A stretch of DNA of 7,619 bases from a bacterium (GCA_018970825.1 JAGWVP010000142.1:1-7619); one strand, 5' to 3'. Counted from the stretch's first letter, positions 1 through 6,796 are shown. Numbers and translations are program-made. Notes: generated by a model not told the origin, from the sequence alone.

Positions 1-1605
1 GTGACGGTCCACCGCGACGCCCGGGGCGCGTGGCACGTCGTCGTCCCGCCGGCGGACGACGTCGCGGCGGCCCGCAAGCGGCTGCTCGCGGCCTGGGGCA
101 GGAATCCCCCGACCGCGCAGTCCTTTCGCCAGCTGGGCACCCCGCGCGACACCGTGCGGGCGTTGCTCGAGGGCATGGACGACTGGGAGGGGCCGGGTCG
201 CGCGCTCGCCCTCTCGGCGCTGGACCTAAGACAGGCGCCGGGCTTCACCGAGGGCCACGGAGTCCTGCTCGCGCAATACCTGCGCAGGACGTTGCAGTCG
301 ATCGGACTCCCGGCTCTGCAGGCGATCCCGGACGACCCGACCAACCGCGACCCCGTGGTGCTCTTCTCGCACGCGGCCGGCTCGGTCGCCGTCGCGCCGA
401 GAGATCCGGACCCCGACGCGCCCTGGCAGTTCACGGCCGACACGATCGACCGGATCCAAAGCCTGTACCTCGTCACGGAGGGCCTCTCTCCGTCGAAGCA
501 CCTGCCTCCCGGGCGGATTCCGCCGCATCCCTACTTCGCGCTGCGAACCCTCGTGGGAGAGCGTGCGCCTTTCCTGCTGCACCGGATCGGCCGGCTCGAT
601 CGCTGGCAGGCCCTGCTCCTGCTCGCGATGGTTCCGCTCGCGTTCGTGATCGGCGCCGGCGTGGGTCGACTCGCCTCGATGCTGCTGGACCGCAGCGTTC
701 AGGCCGGGGGCGCCCGGTCGCGCGTCTTCCCGGTCGCGATCGCCTACCTCGTCGGGATCGGCTTGCTGAGCCGCTCGCTCGACCTGCTCGGGTTTCCCGA
801 GCGCCTGCGGAAGGTCACGATGCCGACCCTGGGATCGGTCGCCATCGTCGCCGCCGGGGCGGTCGCATGGCACCTGCTCGCGCTGCTCGGCCGCTGGGCC
901 GCGACCCAGGCGAAGCGCACCCCGGGGCAGACCGACGACATCGCGGTGAACCTGGTGGTCGCCGCGGGACGAGTCGCCATCGTCGTCGCGGCGGCGCTCG
1001 CGACGGCGGACCTGCTCTCGATCCCCGCCACCCACATCCTGACCGGGCTCGGCATCGGCGGGCTCGCCTTCGCGGTCGCCGCCCGGGACACGCTCGCCAA
1101 CATCCTCGGTGCGGGGAACCTCGTCACGGATCGCCCGTTCCGCAGCGGAGACTGGATCGACGCGGGCATCGTGCAGGGCTCCGTCGAGGCCGTCGGGATG
1201 CGATCGACCCGCATCCGGACCGCAGAGGACAGCGTCGCGGTGATCCCCAACGGGCGACTGTCGGACGCTCTCATCAACAACCTCGGCGCGAGGCGGCACC
1301 GCGTCGTGAAGTTGCGACTGCCGGTCACCGAGGGCGCGACCCCCGACCGGCTGCAGGCCTTCGTCGAAGCGATCCGTGGCCGCATCGTCGGCGACAGCGA
1401 GTTCGTCGCGCGCGAGACGGAGGTCGGCGTTTCCGACATCGAGAACGGTGGCGTCCCGGTCGTCGTGAAGACGTACCTCGTCGTGAAGACGGACGCCGAG
1501 GAAGTCGCGGCACGCCACGCGCTCGCGATCGACCTGCTCCGGCTCGCCGAGGAGCATCACCTGCGGCTCGGAGCGGGAATGCCTTCGCCGCAGGCCGGGG
1601 CCTGA
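1..1605 (+). CDS. MscS-family mechanosensitive ion channel, probably 5'-truncated by the window
   Basis: This is an inner-membrane channel of the small-conductance mechanosensitive (MscS) family, which releases solutes when membrane tension rises. Residues 1-200 are soluble and presumably periplasmic. Hydrophobic segments follow at about 203-228, 243-264, 277-296 and 316-340, then the pore helix at about 345-372, rich in Gly and Ala. The family signature right after the pore is clear: LVTDRPFRSGDWID (374-387), then the beta domain with SVAVIPNGRL (411-420) and a C-terminal alpha/beta domain to residue 534. The frame is open to the left edge and the GTG at base 1 has no visible ribosome site, so the real start is probably upstream. 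Residues 5-33 resemble 134-161, as if a first copy of an N-terminal repeat were cut off. The family call is secure; gating and ion selectivity cannot be told. The lipoprotein gene follows after 48 nt. Confidence 0.93.
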   Translation: MTVHRDARGAWHVVVPPADDVAAARKRLLAAWGRNPPTAQSFRQLGTPRDTVRALLEGMDDWEGPGRALALSALDLRQAPGFTEGHGVLLAQYLRRTLQSIGLPALQAIPDDPTNRDPVVLFSHAAGSVAVAPRDPDPDAPWQFTADTIDRIQSLYLVTEGLSPSKHLPPGRIPPHPYFALRTLVGERAPFLLHRIGRLDRWQALLLLAMVPLAFVIGAGVGRLASMLLDRSVQAGGARSRVFPVAIAYLVGIGLLSRSLDLLGFPERLRKVTMPTLGSVAIVAAGAVAWHLLALLGRWAATQAKRTPGQTDDIAVNLVVAAGRVAIVVAAALATADLLSIPATHILTGLGIGGLAFAVAARDTLANILGAGNLVTDRPFRSGDWIDAGIVQGSVEAVGMRSTRIRTAEDSVAVIPNGRLSDALINNLGARRHRVVKLRLPVTEGATPDRLQAFVEAIRGRIVGDSEFVARETEVGVSDIENGGVPVVVKTYLVVKTDAEEVAARHALAIDLLRLAEEHHLRLGAGMPSPQAGA

Positions 1606-1653
1606 GATGCCGGGCGGCGAGTCGATCGGTCACGGGCGAGCGAGGGGGACGGA

Positions 1654-2880
1654 ATGCACGGATTCGGAGCGTGGGGACGACGGGCGGCGGTCGCGGCGGC
1701 CTCCCTGCTGGCGGTCGTCTCGTCGGGCTGCACGACCGGGCTCGGCCCGAAGACGCTGCGCACCGAGCGACCCGACTACAACCGCCAGCTCCTGCGGTCG
1801 CACAACGCCGAGATGCTGCTGAACCTGGTGCGGCTTCGCTACAACGAGTCGCCGCTCTTCCTCCAGGTCGGCTCCATGGTGGCGAACTACAGGTACGAGG
1901 CGGGATTCAGCGGCGATGCCGGGTTCGGCGCGGGAAACGGCGGGACCTCCGGCTCCTTCGGAGGCAACCTCGACTACCGAGAGCAGCCGACGATCACCTA
2001 CTCGCCGCTCATCGGCGAGGAATTCGCGCAGCGCATGCTGACGCCGCTGCCGCTCGAGTCGATCATGCTCTTCGAGCAGTCGGGCTGGAGCGCAAACCGC
2101 CTGATGCTCGTCGGCGTGCAGCAGATCAACGAGGTCTACAACGCCCCGACCTCGGCAGGCCCCACCCCTCGCACCGAACCGGACTACGAGGCCTTCCTCG
2201 ATCTCGCCGAACGACTCGAGCGGCTGCGGGACGCGGGTCTCGTCGGCTTCAACTGGGAGTTCCCGAGTGCCGGCAAGGGACCGACGGGCCGGGCCCCGCA
2301 CGCGAGAGCTTCGAGCGCCGCGAAGGCTTCGACCGGCCCTTCGAAGGAGTCGGCCGGGACCGAGGCGAGTCCGCCTCCGGGCGGCCTGCCGCGCATCTGG
2401 CTGCACGAACCGGGAGATCCCGCGGACCCGCTCGCGGCCGACGTCGCCGCGGTCCGCAGGATCCTCGATCTGCCGCCGGGTCTCGACGAATACGAACTCG
2501 ACGGCTTCCCCTTCGCACGCAAGCCCGACGTCGTCGGCATCCGTTGCCGCTCCCTGCTCGGCATCATGTTCTTCCTCTCGCAGGCGGTCGAGGTCCCGCC
2601 GGAGCACGTCGCGGCCGGGCTGGTCACGGTGACGAAGGCGAAAGACGGACGTCCGTTCGACTGGCGGCGCCTCACCGACCGGATCCTGACGATCCACTCG
2701 CAGAAGACGGAGCCGCACGACGCCTTCGTCGCGGTGAGGGACCGCGGGTGGTGGTTTTACGTGGCCGACGACGACCCGGACTCGAAGGCGACCTTCGCCC
2801 TGCTCGACATCCTCTACTCGCTGCAGCAGGCGACCGGCCGCGGCAAGATGCCGGTCCTGACGCTGCCGGTGGGCGACTGA
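1654..2880 (+). CDS. Uncharacterised exported lipoprotein
   Basis: A 408-residue protein of unknown function. The N-terminus has Arg9-Arg10, a hydrophobic stretch (11-22) and SSGC ending at Cys26, a slightly weak lipobox that suggests a lipid anchor. I recognise the segment HNAEMLLNLVRLRY (50-63) followed by SPLFLQVGS, and the C-terminal pattern with SKATFALLDILYSLQ (377-391) and VLTLPVG (401-407), from a widespread family of bacterial lipoproteins with no assigned role. Between them lie a Gly-rich patch (84-104), a conserved-looking middle (108-200) and a low-complexity Ala/Ser/Gly/Pro linker (about 204-244) that probably separates two folded parts. ATG 1654 is preceded by the purine-rich gagggggac (1642-1650), a good ribosome site. 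It starts 48 nt after the channel gene, so the two are probably co-transcribed. A role in the envelope is likely; anything more specific would be guesswork. Confidence 0.85.
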   Translation: MHGFGAWGRRAAVAAASLLAVVSSGCTTGLGPKTLRTERPDYNRQLLRSHNAEMLLNLVRLRYNESPLFLQVGSMVANYRYEAGFSGDAGFGAGNGGTSGSFGGNLDYREQPTITYSPLIGEEFAQRMLTPLPLESIMLFEQSGWSANRLMLVGVQQINEVYNAPTSAGPTPRTEPDYEAFLDLAERLERLRDAGLVGFNWEFPSAGKGPTGRAPHARASSAAKASTGPSKESAGTEASPPPGGLPRIWLHEPGDPADPLAADVAAVRRILDLPPGLDEYELDGFPFARKPDVVGIRCRSLLGIMFFLSQAVEVPPEHVAAGLVTVTKAKDGRPFDWRRLTDRILTIHSQKTEPHDAFVAVRDRGWWFYVADDDPDSKATFALLDILYSLQQATGRGKMPVLTLPVGD

Positions 2881-3032
2881 TCGAGCGGACTGGCCGCGAA
2901 GCCGATTGACTCTCGTCCGAAACGCGGAGTAGTCCGAACTTCGATCTTCGCTGCATCGCTCGTCGAGAGGCCGAAGATCGCGACACGGGGACGATCGACT
3001 CGGAAGGCCCGTCGGGCCGGGAGATTCTCGAC
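2881..3032 (+). promoter_or_regulatory. Intergenic region with a possible promoter ahead of the Tat-protein gene
   Basis: A TTGACT hexamer at 2906-2911 matches a -35 box. At 18 nt spacing lies TAGTCC (2930-2935), a poor -10 box, acceptable only because this genome is GC-rich. The following leader contains a 9-bp inverted repeat, listed separately. The start codon at 3033 has a moderate ribosome site, cgggag (3018-3023). The TTGACTC...GTAGTC combination also occurs upstream of the gene at 4718, with shorter spacing. No transcription-start evidence exists here. Confidence 0.35.
2942..2980. repeat. 9-bp perfect inverted repeat in the leader of the Tat-protein gene
   Basis: CGATCTTCG (2942-2950) and CGAAGATCG (2972-2980) are exact reverse complements separated by 21 nt. 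As RNA this forms a 9-bp stem with a large loop. As DNA it could be a split operator. There is no T-tract after it, so it is not a standard intrinsic terminator for the lipoprotein gene, though Rho-independent termination in GC-rich genomes can lack one. Confidence 0.45.
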
Positions 3033-3902
3033 ATGAAGCTGACACGACGCGCTTTCATCCGGACCACGGTCGCGCTCGGAGCGGGCGCAGTCGGAGCGAC
3101 GACGGTCCCGGCGAAGGAGTCGATGACGCCCGGGGGCGCGACCGTCGAGGACACGACGGCCGACGCCGTGCGCTGGTTCGGCGCGAGGGGATACGCCCCG
3201 GACGCGGCGGCCCCGCTCGTCACCGGGATTCCCTTCAATGGCGGCCTCAATTTCGACGACCACTTCGAGGCGTCCGAGAAGGCGCGCTACGTCGTCCAGC
3301 CCTGCTCGCGGGTCGAGGACCTGCGCAAGAAGGACTCCCTCGGCACCCTGCCTCTCTTCACGATCTTCGGAACCGCGCCGGACCCGCGCAGACCGCTCGC
3401 CGATCGCGTGAAGGACTTCGTCGGCTTCCTGACCGGCCCCGCCGGAATCGACCCCGCGCGCCTGCGCGTGACCACGACGGAGCTCTCGAAGTCCGTGTTC
3501 CCGGTGCTCGCCGATCTCGGGATCGCCTCCGACCGCATCCGGCTGCAGCCGGTCGAGAAGGCGAAGCGCGAAGGCGCCGGGTCCGGCTTCTTCGCGCCTT
3601 CCGGCCATCCCCAAAAGCCCGCGTTCGCGACGTTCTCAGTCGAGTTCGCGATGTCGGACGGCAGCGAGCTCGAGATCGCCGAGATCGGCACGGAGTCCGG
3701 GGGGCGCACGTCGGGCGCCGGTGGCTTAGGGCTCGAGCGCGTCACCATGGCCCGCAACGATCGCCCGATTCCCTGGAGCGAGAGACTCCCCGTCTTCAAG
3801 GACGCAGTCGAGGCGGACGCGAAGAGCCGCGGGGTGCCGCTCCCGCCCGGGTACTACGAGGTCCTGGGACTTCCTCTCCCCGAAACGGCGAAGAAGAGCT
3901 GA
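3033..3902 (+). CDS. Tat-exported protein with a degenerate alanyl-tRNA synthetase-like core
   Basis: A 289-residue protein. Residues 4-9 (TRRAFI) plus the Ala/Gly/Thr-rich stretch to VPA (25-27) form a clear twin-arginine signal, so a folded protein is probably sent to the periplasm. The mature part follows the order of the AlaRS class II catalytic core: 47-77 (WFGARGY, then PFNGGLNFDDHF, like FTNAGMNQF), 86-113 (VQPCSRVEDL, then TLPLFTIFG, like motif 2), 122-149 (GIDPARLRVTTTE), 161-172 (DLGIASDRIRLQ), 185-205, 212-220, motif 3 GLGLER (231-236), and 250-266. Differences from active AlaRS, by my alignment from memory: the motif 2 Arg is Pro107, the Glu after it is Gly113, the Asp of IDTG is Ala229, and the TGPCGPC cysteines are gone. 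It is also far shorter than AlaRS, with no tRNA-binding or editing domains. I infer an exported pseudo-enzyme or a protein with a changed ligand; the function is unknown. The Tat call is firm, the fold call moderate. Confidence 0.8.
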   Translation: MKLTRRAFIRTTVALGAGAVGATTVPAKESMTPGGATVEDTTADAVRWFGARGYAPDAAAPLVTGIPFNGGLNFDDHFEASEKARYVVQPCSRVEDLRKKDSLGTLPLFTIFGTAPDPRRPLADRVKDFVGFLTGPAGIDPARLRVTTTELSKSVFPVLADLGIASDRIRLQPVEKAKREGAGSGFFAPSGHPQKPAFATFSVEFAMSDGSELEIAEIGTESGGRTSGAGGLGLERVTMARNDRPIPWSERLPVFKDAVEADAKSRGVPLPPGYYEVLGLPLPETAKKS

Positions 3903-3924
3903 GGCGCGCCGACCGGAGAAGACT

Positions 3925-3951
3925 CGCGGAGCCCTTCGACGAGGCTCCGTG
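3925..3951 (+). terminator. Possible hairpin terminator after the Tat-protein gene
   Basis: CGGAGCC (3927-3933) pairs perfectly with GGCTCCG (3943-3949) around a 9-nt loop. The stem extends outward by one G-T and one C-G pair to 3925/3951. It begins 22 nt after the stop codon. There is no T-run after it, so termination strength is uncertain. Confidence 0.45.
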
Positions 3952-4020
3952 GACGTCGATGCCGCCGGCGGTGTGCCGCGCGCCGGGTAGCAGGCCGGGC
4001 GCCCCCCGCGGGCCACGACG

Positions 4021-4548
4021 GTGAGCACGGTCTGGTACTTCGCGTACGGCTCGAACCTGCAGTCCGCGACGCTGCGCGGGCGGCGCGGGATCGAGGTCGT
4101 CCGCTCGGCCGCAGTTCGTGCGCCCGGCTGGCGTCTCGTGTTCGACAAGCCGGGACTCCTGGGGCGGGCCGCGTTCGCGAACATCGTGCCCGAGGAGGGT
4201 GCCGAGGTGCTCGGCGTTGCCTTCGAGATCGCGGTCGACGACCACGCCCACGTCGAGCTCACCGAGGGCGTCGCGATCGGGAACTACCGGCGCGTCGAAC
4301 TCGCGGTCGAGCCGCTCGACCCGTCGCTGCCGTGGGCGCCCGCGACGGTGCTCTCGCTTTCCTCCGAGAAGCGCGACCCATCCCTCCTGCCGACGACGCG
4401 CTACCTCGGCCTCGTGATCGAGGGTGCGCTCGAGCACGACCTGCCCGATCCGTGGGTCCGCTCGCTCCGAGCCGTCCCAGTCCGCGAGGAAACGGAGGAG
4501 GAGCGCGCGTTCCGGGCGGTCGTGGACGAGGCGATCCGACGCCGGTGA
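4021..4548 (+). CDS. Gamma-glutamylcyclotransferase-like enzyme (AIG2/GGCT fold)
   Basis: A 175-residue cytosolic protein with no signal or membrane segment. It opens with WYFAYGSNL (5-13), the substrate-binding loop that defines the GGCT/AIG2-like superfamily. The motif LTEGVAIGNYRRVEL (80-94) matches the EGV..G.Y region of this family, making Glu82 the likely general acid/base. The C-terminal RYLGLVIEGALEHDLP (127-142) is also typical. Such enzymes release 5-oxoproline from gamma-glutamyl dipeptides or related gamma-glutamyl amines; the exact substrate cannot be read from sequence. The start must be GTG 4021: an in-frame TAG lies at 3988-3990 and no other start codon falls between. No convincing Shine-Dalgarno precedes it, so translation may be leaderless or weak. 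It lies 118 nt after the Tat-protein gene, with a hairpin between, so it is probably a separate unit. Confidence 0.88.
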   Translation: MSTVWYFAYGSNLQSATLRGRRGIEVVRSAAVRAPGWRLVFDKPGLLGRAAFANIVPEEGAEVLGVAFEIAVDDHAHVELTEGVAIGNYRRVELAVEPLDPSLPWAPATVLSLSSEKRDPSLLPTTRYLGLVIEGALEHDLPDPWVRSLRAVPVREETEEERAFRAVVDEAIRRR

Positions 4549-4614
4549 GGCCGCGGTCGGCCCGGGGGAAGGCGGCGGGCGGACCCGGAAACCGGCGAGT
4601 GTTTCGCGGCGGCG

Positions 4615-4640
4615 TTGACTCGGCCCCGCAGGTGTAGTCT
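4615..4640 (+). promoter_or_regulatory. Promoter-like element upstream of the secreted-protein operon
   Basis: TTGACT (4615-4620) is a good -35 match, and TAGTCT (4635-4640) is a plausible GC-rich-genome -10 box. The 14-nt spacing is shorter than the 16-18 nt usual for sigma-70, so either the -10 lies elsewhere or another sigma factor reads it. It sits 78 nt before ATG 4718, at the only sizeable non-coding gap ahead of the operon. Confidence 0.45.
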
Positions 4641-4651
4641 CCGGTGATTCG

Positions 4652-4677
4652 GCGATCGAGGCACGGTCTTCGATCGC
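4652..4677 (+). promoter_or_regulatory. Leader hairpin between promoter-like element and operon start
   Basis: GCGATCGA (4652-4659) pairs perfectly with TCGATCGC (4670-4677) around a 10-nt loop. If transcription starts just after 4640, this 8-bp stem would lie at the very 5' end of the operon's leader, where it could stabilise the mRNA. It could instead be a dyad operator. The ribosome site aaagggg (4706-4712) lies outside it. I match it to no known riboswitch. Confidence 0.35.
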
Positions 4678-4717
4678 GGTGCGGAATCTCCCGCACTCGA
4701 CCCGGAAAGGGGCAGGA

Positions 4718-5653
4718 ATGCATCCACCACGGGAGAAGAGACGACGCGATGCAGCCCGGGGAGCCTGGGTGGCCCTCGTGCTCGGGACCGCGCTCGTCGT
4801 GCCTTCGACGAGCCATGCGACCCACCTCGAGGCGAAGATGTACGGCGTCGACAACTGGAACCTGGACTGCCCCGGGAACAGCCTCAACTGGAGCGCGCAG
4901 GTCGATCGCTGGTACGACGAGATCGACGATCACGGCTGGTATTCCCGGGACGGACGCTTCGTCGACACGGCCATGGACCGCGATCCCTTCTGCGACGCGA
5001 CCCAGGCGAGCCCGAACTGCACCGACTCCTCCCGCCTCGACGACGCCGACGCGGCCATGATCTTCATGCATGGCAGCGATTCCGGCGATCACTGGCGCGG
5101 CGCTCTCCGGGACTCGGGCGGCGCCACCGTGAACGACTGCTGGATCGACGCCCCGGACGCGAGCAACGACTTCGGCAAGGGCGCGGAGCTCTACGCCGGG
5201 GACACCGACCTCGAGTTCCTGCACTTCTCTTCCTGCAACAGCATGGACGACGACAACCTGACCAACGCCTGGCGGCTCTTCCGCGATCCGTCGGCGTCGA
5301 CCAACGCCGGTCTCCGACTCCACCAGGCCGACGGCTTCCACGGCTTCATGTGGATCGGGTCGAGCCTCCGGTCCGACTACGAGGACTTCGCCGACGACGC
5401 GTTCTCGGTCTCGATCCGCGAGTCGTGGATGGACAACATGTACCGCACGAACATGGGCGACAACAACGCCGACCAGTGCCCGGTCGCCTACGCCGTCGGG
5501 ACCAACGCGGCCGACTGCTTCAACCGACTGGACAACGAGCGCTACAACAACATCTTCTCCGATCCGACCTCGATCGGATACTATTGCTATTACTTCTACG
5601 ACGGCTGCGATCCGGACGGCGACGGTCCCTTCGTGGATCCCAACGGGAATTGA
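4718..5653 (+). CDS. Secreted caspase-like (clan CD) Cys-rich protein, putative peptidase
   Basis: A 311-residue exported protein. A basic N-terminus (RRR, 8-10), hydrophobic core (about 17-28) and SHA|T (cleavage after residue 34) form a Sec signal peptide. The mature part shows the clan CD layout: a hydrophobic strand ending in His-Gly (AAMIFMHG, 112-119, His118), a spacer, then a second hydrophobic strand ending in Ser-Cys (LEFLHFSSC, 165-173, Cys173). After it comes HGFMWIGSS (208-216) and a helix-rich segment with an aromatic Trp (to about 242), as in caspase, gingipain and CHAT-type folds. The mature protein has nine cysteines, so up to four disulfides could leave one free, consistent with Cys173 as nucleophile. 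The tail has DPDGDG (298-303), a DxDxDG calcium-binding pattern. It may belong to DUF6345, recalled with low certainty. ATG 4718 is preferred over the upstream GTG 4679 because of aaagggg (4706-4712) and the signal peptide. Peptidase activity is inference. Confidence 0.85.
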   Translation: MHPPREKRRRDAARGAWVALVLGTALVVPSTSHATHLEAKMYGVDNWNLDCPGNSLNWSAQVDRWYDEIDDHGWYSRDGRFVDTAMDRDPFCDATQASPNCTDSSRLDDADAAMIFMHGSDSGDHWRGALRDSGGATVNDCWIDAPDASNDFGKGAELYAGDTDLEFLHFSSCNSMDDDNLTNAWRLFRDPSASTNAGLRLHQADGFHGFMWIGSSLRSDYEDFADDAFSVSIRESWMDNMYRTNMGDNNADQCPVAYAVGTNAADCFNRLDNERYNNIFSDPTSIGYYCYYFYDGCDPDGDGPFVDPNGN

Positions 5654-5664
5654 GGGAGGATGCC

Positions 5665-6780
5665 ATGAGACGGATCATCGACGGTACCCGCATCCTCGTG
5701 CTCGCCGGGCTGATCGTGGGCGCGACCCACGCAACGGCCGGGGCACAGAACCAGACCTGCTCCGAGTTCGCGCAATTCGCACTCGGGGCCCTGCAGGATT
5801 CGCAGGTGGGCTCCTCCGCGTACATGGCGGGCCTGCTCGCGACCCAGCCGGCCGCTCCCCAGTTCGTCGAGAAGATCGCGGACAAGACGTTCCGCAAGCG
5901 CGCCGCCTACCTCCTCGGCGTGAGCGGCCTGAAGACCAGCGCGACGGAATGCCGCTTCGACGGGAAGGTCTCGGCGCGGGCCGTGGCCTCCCCCTGGGGA
6001 GATCGCCTCGACGAAGACGCGACCATCGACTGCGTCGAGCGCTCGAAGACGGGCGCGTTCCTCCGGGTGAAGCTCGCCGAGGGGCAGTTCAAGCTGCTGA
6101 ACCCGGCCCGCAGCTTCAAGTTCGCTTCCAGCCCCGAGAACGTCCTGACACCGCAGGACGCGGTCTCGCGAGTTCTCGAGATCGCCCCCCAGCTCGGGAT
6201 CCCGAGTGCCGAGACGGCGACCGACACCGCCATGGCGAGGGTCGTCTACGCTGCGGCGTCCCCGACTTCGCCGACCGCGGGCGCGACGGTCCGCAAGGCC
6301 GCAGAGGTCATGACCCTCGTCGGCCGGAAGGTCGCCGGGCTCCCGGTGTTCGACTCGGGCCTGACGGCCGCGGTGGACGCACAGGGACGGATCGCGCGAC
6401 TCAACGTGCGGTGGCCGTATTTCTGCGTGGCGCCCGGGCTCGCCCAGAAGGTGCAGGCCTTGACCCTCTCGAAGACGCAGGTGGTCGCGAACGTCGCGGA
6501 GCGGCTCGGGCAGGACAACGCCTGCTCGTCGCTCGAGAAGCTGTCCGCCGAGGTCATGTGGGTTCGGACCAACCAGGTCGACGGCGGCCCGGAGACCCAG
6601 GACGACCGCGACGAGAGCGAGACGGATCCGAAGGGGCCCTTCGCGTCCGAGCCCTGTTACGTCCCGGCCCTCGTGGTCCGCGCGACGCCGAACCAGCCCC
6701 GGGCGGAGGGCGACGGCTCGATCTCGATGGGCGCTCCGGAGTACGTGATTCCGCTCTTCAAGACCGCGCCGGCCAGCTGA
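5665..6780 (+). CDS. Secreted protein with a PepSY/FTP-propeptide-like segment; operon partner of the caspase-like protein
   Basis: A 371-residue exported protein that I do not recognise as a named family. Residues 1-27 form a Sec signal peptide (RR at 2-3, hydrophobic 9-20, cleavage near AGA|Q). The mature protein has six cysteines (32, 96, 123, 254, 287, 331), enough for three disulfides. Residues 161-180 look like a helix of a PepSY-type unit (TPQDAVSRVLEIAPQLGI). Residues 221-250 (RKVAGLPVFDSGLTAAVDAQ, then GRIARLNVRW) resemble the 'GxPVxxSxLxVxVDxxGxI' strand pattern of protease propeptides such as FTP and PepSY. A hydrophilic acidic stretch (308-323) precedes the last strands. ATG 5665 has the best ribosome site in the window, GGGAGGA (5654-5660), and lies 11 nt after the previous stop, so the two genes are one operon. 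I infer a role with its neighbour, perhaps as an inhibitor or folding partner; this is not shown by the sequence. Confidence 0.85.
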   Translation: MRRIIDGTRILVLAGLIVGATHATAGAQNQTCSEFAQFALGALQDSQVGSSAYMAGLLATQPAAPQFVEKIADKTFRKRAAYLLGVSGLKTSATECRFDGKVSARAVASPWGDRLDEDATIDCVERSKTGAFLRVKLAEGQFKLLNPARSFKFASSPENVLTPQDAVSRVLEIAPQLGIPSAETATDTAMARVVYAAASPTSPTAGATVRKAAEVMTLVGRKVAGLPVFDSGLTAAVDAQGRIARLNVRWPYFCVAPGLAQKVQALTLSKTQVVANVAERLGQDNACSSLEKLSAEVMWVRTNQVDGGPETQDDRDESETDPKGPFASEPCYVPALVVRATPNQPRAEGDGSISMGAPEYVIPLFKTAPAS

Positions 6781-6796
6781 GCAGGAGTCCGGTGCG

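Noticed and set aside
30..2909. Very long (959-residue) open frame on the plus strand overlapping the channel and lipoprotein genes
   Set aside because: Its translation is Arg/Gly/Pro-rich with no recognisable motif. It is the +2-type shadow typical of GC-rich DNA, while the frames at 1-1605 and 1654-2880 carry clear family motifs.
1630..3045. 471-residue open frame on the minus strand opposite the lipoprotein gene
   Set aside because: It is Arg-rich low-complexity antisense translation with no domain. The plus frame has a signal peptide, ribosome site and known family patterns.
4549..4562. Small GGCCG/CGGCC hairpin right after the cyclotransferase stop
   Set aside because: It has only 5 bp and no T-run, and is expected by chance in such GC-rich sequence.
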